The notes beneath the pieces were generated by a model that saw only the letters and a program-made list of their open reading frames with translations, searched no databases and had not been told where the DNA came from. This document shows positions 59,600 through 64,000 of a stretch of DNA of 64,000 bases, piece after piece (the stretch's first letter is position 1; each line of letters starts with the position of its first letter). The translations under genes were made by a program, and so were the position numbers. Location: the NCBI GenBank assembly GCA_029721515.1, contig CM056559.1, forward strand, positions 11,754,001 through 11,818,000, read 5' to 3'. The DNA is from Synanceia verrucosa. Taxonomy: Eukaryota > Chordata > Actinopteri > Perciformes > Synanceiidae.

Positions 59600-61940
59600 C
59601 CAGACTAAAAATGTAAAGAAAAATTTGTCCCCCATATGTAGTCTCCAGTAGCCTAATATTATTTAAAAAAAAAATTGATTCTTAGTGATGACAGACCCAA
59701 AGTCATAAACACATGAACATGTTAAAGTTGCCATCAGTAACATGGAAACCATCAGTGATGTTGAGATATCATGGTGAAATTGTGTGGGAAGGTTGCTTGG
59801 ATGCCATCTACTGGACCTCACCTATTTACCAAAACTTTTAAACCCTGACTAATGTGCTGAGTGGTTGTCTTGATGTTTGGGCAGTTTAACTCTTGAAACA
59901 CAACAGTCATAATTAAAACAAAAAGGTTTTTCTTGCTGCAAATGATTGTTTTTCATGCTTAATTTTTCTGTGCATGTTTTTTAGTCAGTGGAATATTTTA
60001 TGTGAGAACATGGATAGCCGTTAGTGTTCTCAGTGGCTACTACTGGACTCTATAATTAATAGTAATGAGCACTAATATCATTAAGCTATGACCATTGCAG
60101 CACAGGAGGCACTGTTCATCAGGAAGCTCAATCGACACCCCTGAAGGTATGAAGAACAGTTGCATACTGCATGGAGAGAATACACAAATCCTTTCATGTA
60201 TAGAGATAAAATATAAGAGTACAAGAGGCGATGGTGGACAGTGGAGGAAGTGACAAGCACCAGCAGTTGGTTGATTTGGATTTTAAAATCATATGATATG
60301 ACATTATGATCCTTGAAAATCAAAGGTAATGTGATGTGGTTAATATCACAACACTTCATGAATTACAGCAGTCACTGGGGATTTCATGATATTGGAAAAG
60401 AAAATCATTTTGTTTTTCTTATTTGATGCATTTATTGTTTGACAGGCACACAGAATAGGATGAAGTGTGCTCATTGTACCATACTAATGAACTGCTCAGT
60501 GACTGTGTGACTTATGTTGCTTATTGTAATAAATAATCATGCTGCAGAAGCATGAAACATGGAGCAAAGCATTACTGAAAGTGAATGGGAGCTTGTGATT
60601 CAAGCGTCTATATTTTCTTCTAACCGTGGCGAACAAAGGAATTAGCTTCAGAGCTGGACTGATTCATATTCTGCATCCTTTTAATATTTAATTATCTACA
60701 CTAAGGATGTGATGCTAACGAGTCACTTTAACCTGATAGTATATAGTGGCTGATATTACCCACTATCATCCCCGATGCAGTGCCTAAGTTTGACGTTACA
60801 TAAGAATTACAGATGCTGTTACAAATGTTGTTTGATTTAATATTGTATTGAGTGGAAATGAGAGAAAGAGGTTCAAATGAGTGGAAACAACAGTGATACA
60901 CAAGAATAAAACATGCTGTACTGGTTCATATTGGCCTGCTTGAAGCTGCTGTTGGTCTAATTCACTGAAAGTAGGTCAAACCTGTTGCGATTAGCTGGCT
61001 CTGGTCTTGAAGACAGAAAAATCATTCATGGGACAAATCCATGTTACATTTGGCACTAGAGGCAGTATCACTGAAAGAAATGGTGCTGGTGATGTGTTTC
61101 TGTCCTTTGCTGCAATTACCAACCCGCTCCCCTCAAGCTATAACATTCATTGTTTCACATGACTACTGCAAATGGACTGACGGGGGGAGGAAGGCAAGAA
61201 GAGAAAGACAAATGTGAGGAGTTCAAAGAAAGTATTCATTGAAGGAGTAGGAACGAGGTCGGTAAGGAAGATGAGATAAAATTAAAAGACTTTTAAAGTG
61301 AAGTATTGATTTGCAACCACATGTGTGCTGAAATCTATTGTCATTGAGGCAAATACAGTAGCGAGAGAAGGGATCAGATCAGAAAACACACACTTCTTTC
61401 CAGACTTTCCATGAATTATAAGAATAAGAAACTGCTGAATGGAGAGCATATGTGAGTGTTTTCCTTGATGCCTTTTTCTTCTTGCTTTGAGCCACTCTGT
61501 TGACCATGATGTCAATATAGCTCTGGCCCTGTTCACAAGCACTGCATGGATACTGCTCAGGTTGGCTCAGGAATTTCCTGCTGCAAATACATGATGGAAC
61601 AGATTGGCACAACACCTAAAATGGGTGATATCATGTTAATTTAAGTGTTTAAAACGACATAAACATGAATATTGTTAAGCCATTGTGTTCTTTTTTTCTA
61701 AAGTCTACATTTTAACCATGTGTCAAACAATCTTTCCCTTAAGTATATATTTCATTTACATTATACCTATAATATTTATATGAAACATACACAAGTTTGA
61801 CACATTTATTCAACACATCACTCCCACATGTTGACCAGCCAAAAATAGATGCAGAGATGTAGAAAAAACTCCACAAGACCGTATGAGTTCTGCATCAGAG
61901 CTGCTTTTGGTGACTATGAGCAGTGATTGTCCTTTATTAT
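59600..61940. other. stretch without recognised features
   Basis: AT-rich DNA, probably intron of the downstream gene if the 59040 exon is real. No repeats with termini and no exon recognised. Confidence 0.4.
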
Positions 61941-61948
61941 TGTCCTTT

Positions 61949-62176
61949 ATCCATCCATTCATCCATTTTATACCAGACAGGGAGGGGGGGCAGACAACCA
62001 GTCACACTCCCATTCACACCTACGGTCAGTTTAAATGAGCCAGTTAACCAAATCCCCATGCATGTTTTTGGATGGTGGGAGGAAGCCGGAGTACCTGGAG
62101 AGCACCCACGCGGACACGGGGAGAACATGCAAACTCCATACAGAAAGGCCCCGGGCTGCGAATCGAACCCGGTAGG
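61949..62176 (-). repeat. SINE copy 7, internally deleted
   Basis: Reverse-strand copy: the ATCCATCC tail complement at 61949, body with CATGCATGTTTTTGGATGG, and B-box complement AATCGAACCC at 62161. Much of the 3' half and the outer head are missing. No clear target duplication. Confidence 0.8.
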
Positions 62177-62737
62177 GTCTTAATAATATTAATTAAAGCA
62201 AGCATTCACAGTTCCCAACAACTCAGCTGACAATAATTGGGCAGATCACTGCCCAATTATTGCTCAACAGAGTAAACTTGAGAGCATATAATTAACCCTG
62301 TGCACAAAAACTTTACATTCTAATGGTTCTGGTATCAAAAGCTACAGATGTTCAACATTTCAAGCTTATAGTAAATCAAATTTCCTCTCAAGTGGATTTA
62401 AGATTTAAGATTATGGTTTTTGCCACAACGCGGGTTTATTCTTTACAGCATTTGGTCACATGCTGTCGGTTACTGCCTGAACAATACAAGTACCTTGTTG
62501 TGAAATGTAGGAATGTTTAGCTCAGAGTTGAGTTTAAAATAGTTTACTGGAAATGAAAACCCTTTGTTCTGGAGGGAGTGCACGTCACCTGTGTCATTAC
62601 ATTAAGATCCCTATAGAACACATACAGGGACTATTGTTTGTGTGTCAGCCTCTCCTTTGCTAGCTGCTGCAGAGATGATTCTGTTTTTGTGCAGAGGATG
62701 ACAAGTGGGTCACATGCTTGAATTATCCATTTGCAGG

Positions 62738-62908
62738 GTTGCATGCATCAGTGCCAAGAAATTGCATTACGTGGGAGACTTTGCCGAGGAGACAGAGAGA
62801 CGTTTCTGAAGGATGGAGGTGGGAGCTGAGCGAGGACGCACGCAGGGGAACGGACGCAGCGCCGCCGCGGCCAGAGCGCGGCCCTCCTCTACCTGCACAA
62901 GCCTGAAG
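62738..62908 (+). CDS. slco1c1: probable first coding exon of an OATP1 transporter (slco1c1 candidate)
   Basis: Acceptor ATTTGCAG at 62737, ATG at 62813 in good context (G at +4), 32 codons, donor AAG|GTACAC at 62909 in phase 0. The cytosolic N-terminus ends C-T-S-L-K exactly at the splice. In human SLCO1B1 the first coding exon is 28 codons and ends C-N-G-L-K at the same phase (c.84/85), and SLCO1C1 has C-G-E-L-K before its first membrane helix. SLCO1C1 lies directly downstream of PDE3A on the same strand in humans. In fish and mammals it carries thyroid hormone and organic anions. The remaining exons lie beyond the window, so the symbol is inferred. Confidence 0.6.
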
Positions 62909-64000
62909 GTACACAAACTAACATGTCTGCGAGCTCCAGTTCACACCTACCTCTCTTAGTATGTGCGCTTACATGCATCTGTGAGTCTAGAGACCTGTAC
63001 CAAGTCCAACAAATCACTTCCACAGTGATAATGTGTGTGTCCATGAGGGATACTGTGGTTTTTCATGTGACTACTCTCTGTCTGGACATACTGAGCAAAT
63101 GTATTCTGTCTATATCATTATCAATACTCCATAGTCGTCTATTATAAAGATTTGCACTCATGCAGCACATCTAGCATGTACGCGTCTGGCAAATATACCA
63201 GGCACTAGGTCTGGGTTTTCATAAGTTTTGCTGACATTGTTAATTTAAAATGGCATGAGGTAAAATGCCAGGACGAGTGCCACCTACGCATTTACTTCCA
63301 GACAGTAATATTACTGGTTTCCAGCAAGTTGATTTACTTCTAAATATGGAAAATATCCATACACTGTTAAGCTAATATGACTTTGCAACAAGATTTCCAC
63401 CCGACTGCTACACGATTGCATGTTGACAGGAAAGACGTCTATTGGCACTTATCTTGTTGCCAGTTTTATGTAGAGCCTTACCTTCTGCCAAATGAATTCT
63501 GCGAGCGCTGAGGCTTCCTTCCTTCCTTCCTTTTGCTCACAAAATGAATCTCAAGTGATCTACTCTACTTTGTCAAAGACATAAAACTCGGAATTGCACT
63601 CAACAAAACATCTCACTTCTTTCAAGGTGGGAGGTAGGCCTACTGTAGCTGCTCTTCTGGATCTTTCAGTGGTGTCTCAGGTTTGCTCATTTGTTCTGAG
63701 CACTTCTCCTCACTGTTGGCTTAACAGATTTTCAAAGTGCATTCTTGACCTTAGAAACAGCAACAACTGATAAATCAAGGTTCATTTATTAGAGTGTTGA
63801 GTACTGTAATCCTGCATTGTGATTGGGGACTCTCAGTGTATGGCTCAGGTTCTTCATATAAATACCTGGCAATATTATGAAAAGGAGCCCCTCCTTCTGA
63901 AACTCATGTTATCCCTGACTTGAGTAATTCTTCTTTGGATTTAATTTTCAGATTCTCAGGTTTTACACCACTGCAAACATTAACAAAGAGAGCCTAAGAT
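62909..64000 (+). other. start of the next intron of the slco1c1 candidate
   Basis: No further exon with the expected first transmembrane helix of an OATP (FLxALSFxYFAKAL type) is visible before the window ends. A short CTTC repeat occurs near 63519-63531. Confidence 0.4.

Overview
This is vertebrate nuclear DNA, almost certainly from a spiny-rayed teleost fish. The evidence is GT-AG introns, long CA/GT microsatellites, and a dense load of fish-type repeats: a tRNA-headed SINE with a GGAT tail, hAT-like elements, a Tc1 relic and LINE fragments. The window is dominated by one gene on the + strand: a complete PDE3A-type cGMP-inhibited cyclic nucleotide phosphodiesterase (pde3a). I resolved 15 coding exons from 2894 to 48679. 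All junctions are GT-AG with matching phases, and together they encode 1144 residues (human PDE3A, recalled, is 1141).

Layout. 1-2893 is the upstream flank and probable promoter/5' UTR, holding a SINE copy with an internal fold-back. Exon 1 (2894-3805) is CpG-rich and encodes the membrane-anchoring region. Intron 1 (3806-37294, about 33.5 kb) holds most of the mobile DNA: SINEs, a fold-back MITE, hAT-like elements including one nested in another, a Tc1 relic and an internally deleted LINE. Exons 2-7 encode the phosphorylated regulatory linker. Exons 8-14 encode the HD-type catalytic domain, and exon 15 the acidic C-terminus. Exon 4 is bordered by a (CA)n tract upstream and a (GT)n tract of about 205 bp that starts at its donor site.

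Downstream, 48680 to about 58900 is 3' UTR plus intergenic DNA with repeats and a LINE reverse-transcriptase relic. At 59040-59380 there is a possible first exon of a second + strand gene. An exon at 62738-62908 ends with a 32-codon reading frame closing on Cys-x-x-Leu-Lys exactly at a phase-0 donor. That is the signature of the first coding exon of OATP1 transporters. With the known PDE3A-SLCO1C1 gene order in mammals, it suggests the 5' end of slco1c1, whose remaining exons lie beyond the window.

I found no undescribed molecular system. The most useful observations are the lost PDE3A2 start methionine, the repeat-embedded exon 4 donor, an apparently missing 51-nt microexon, SINE/LINE tail sharing with clear target-site duplications, the nested hAT elements, and the slco1c1 exon call. 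No searches or alignments could be run. Human comparisons come from recalled protein sequences.
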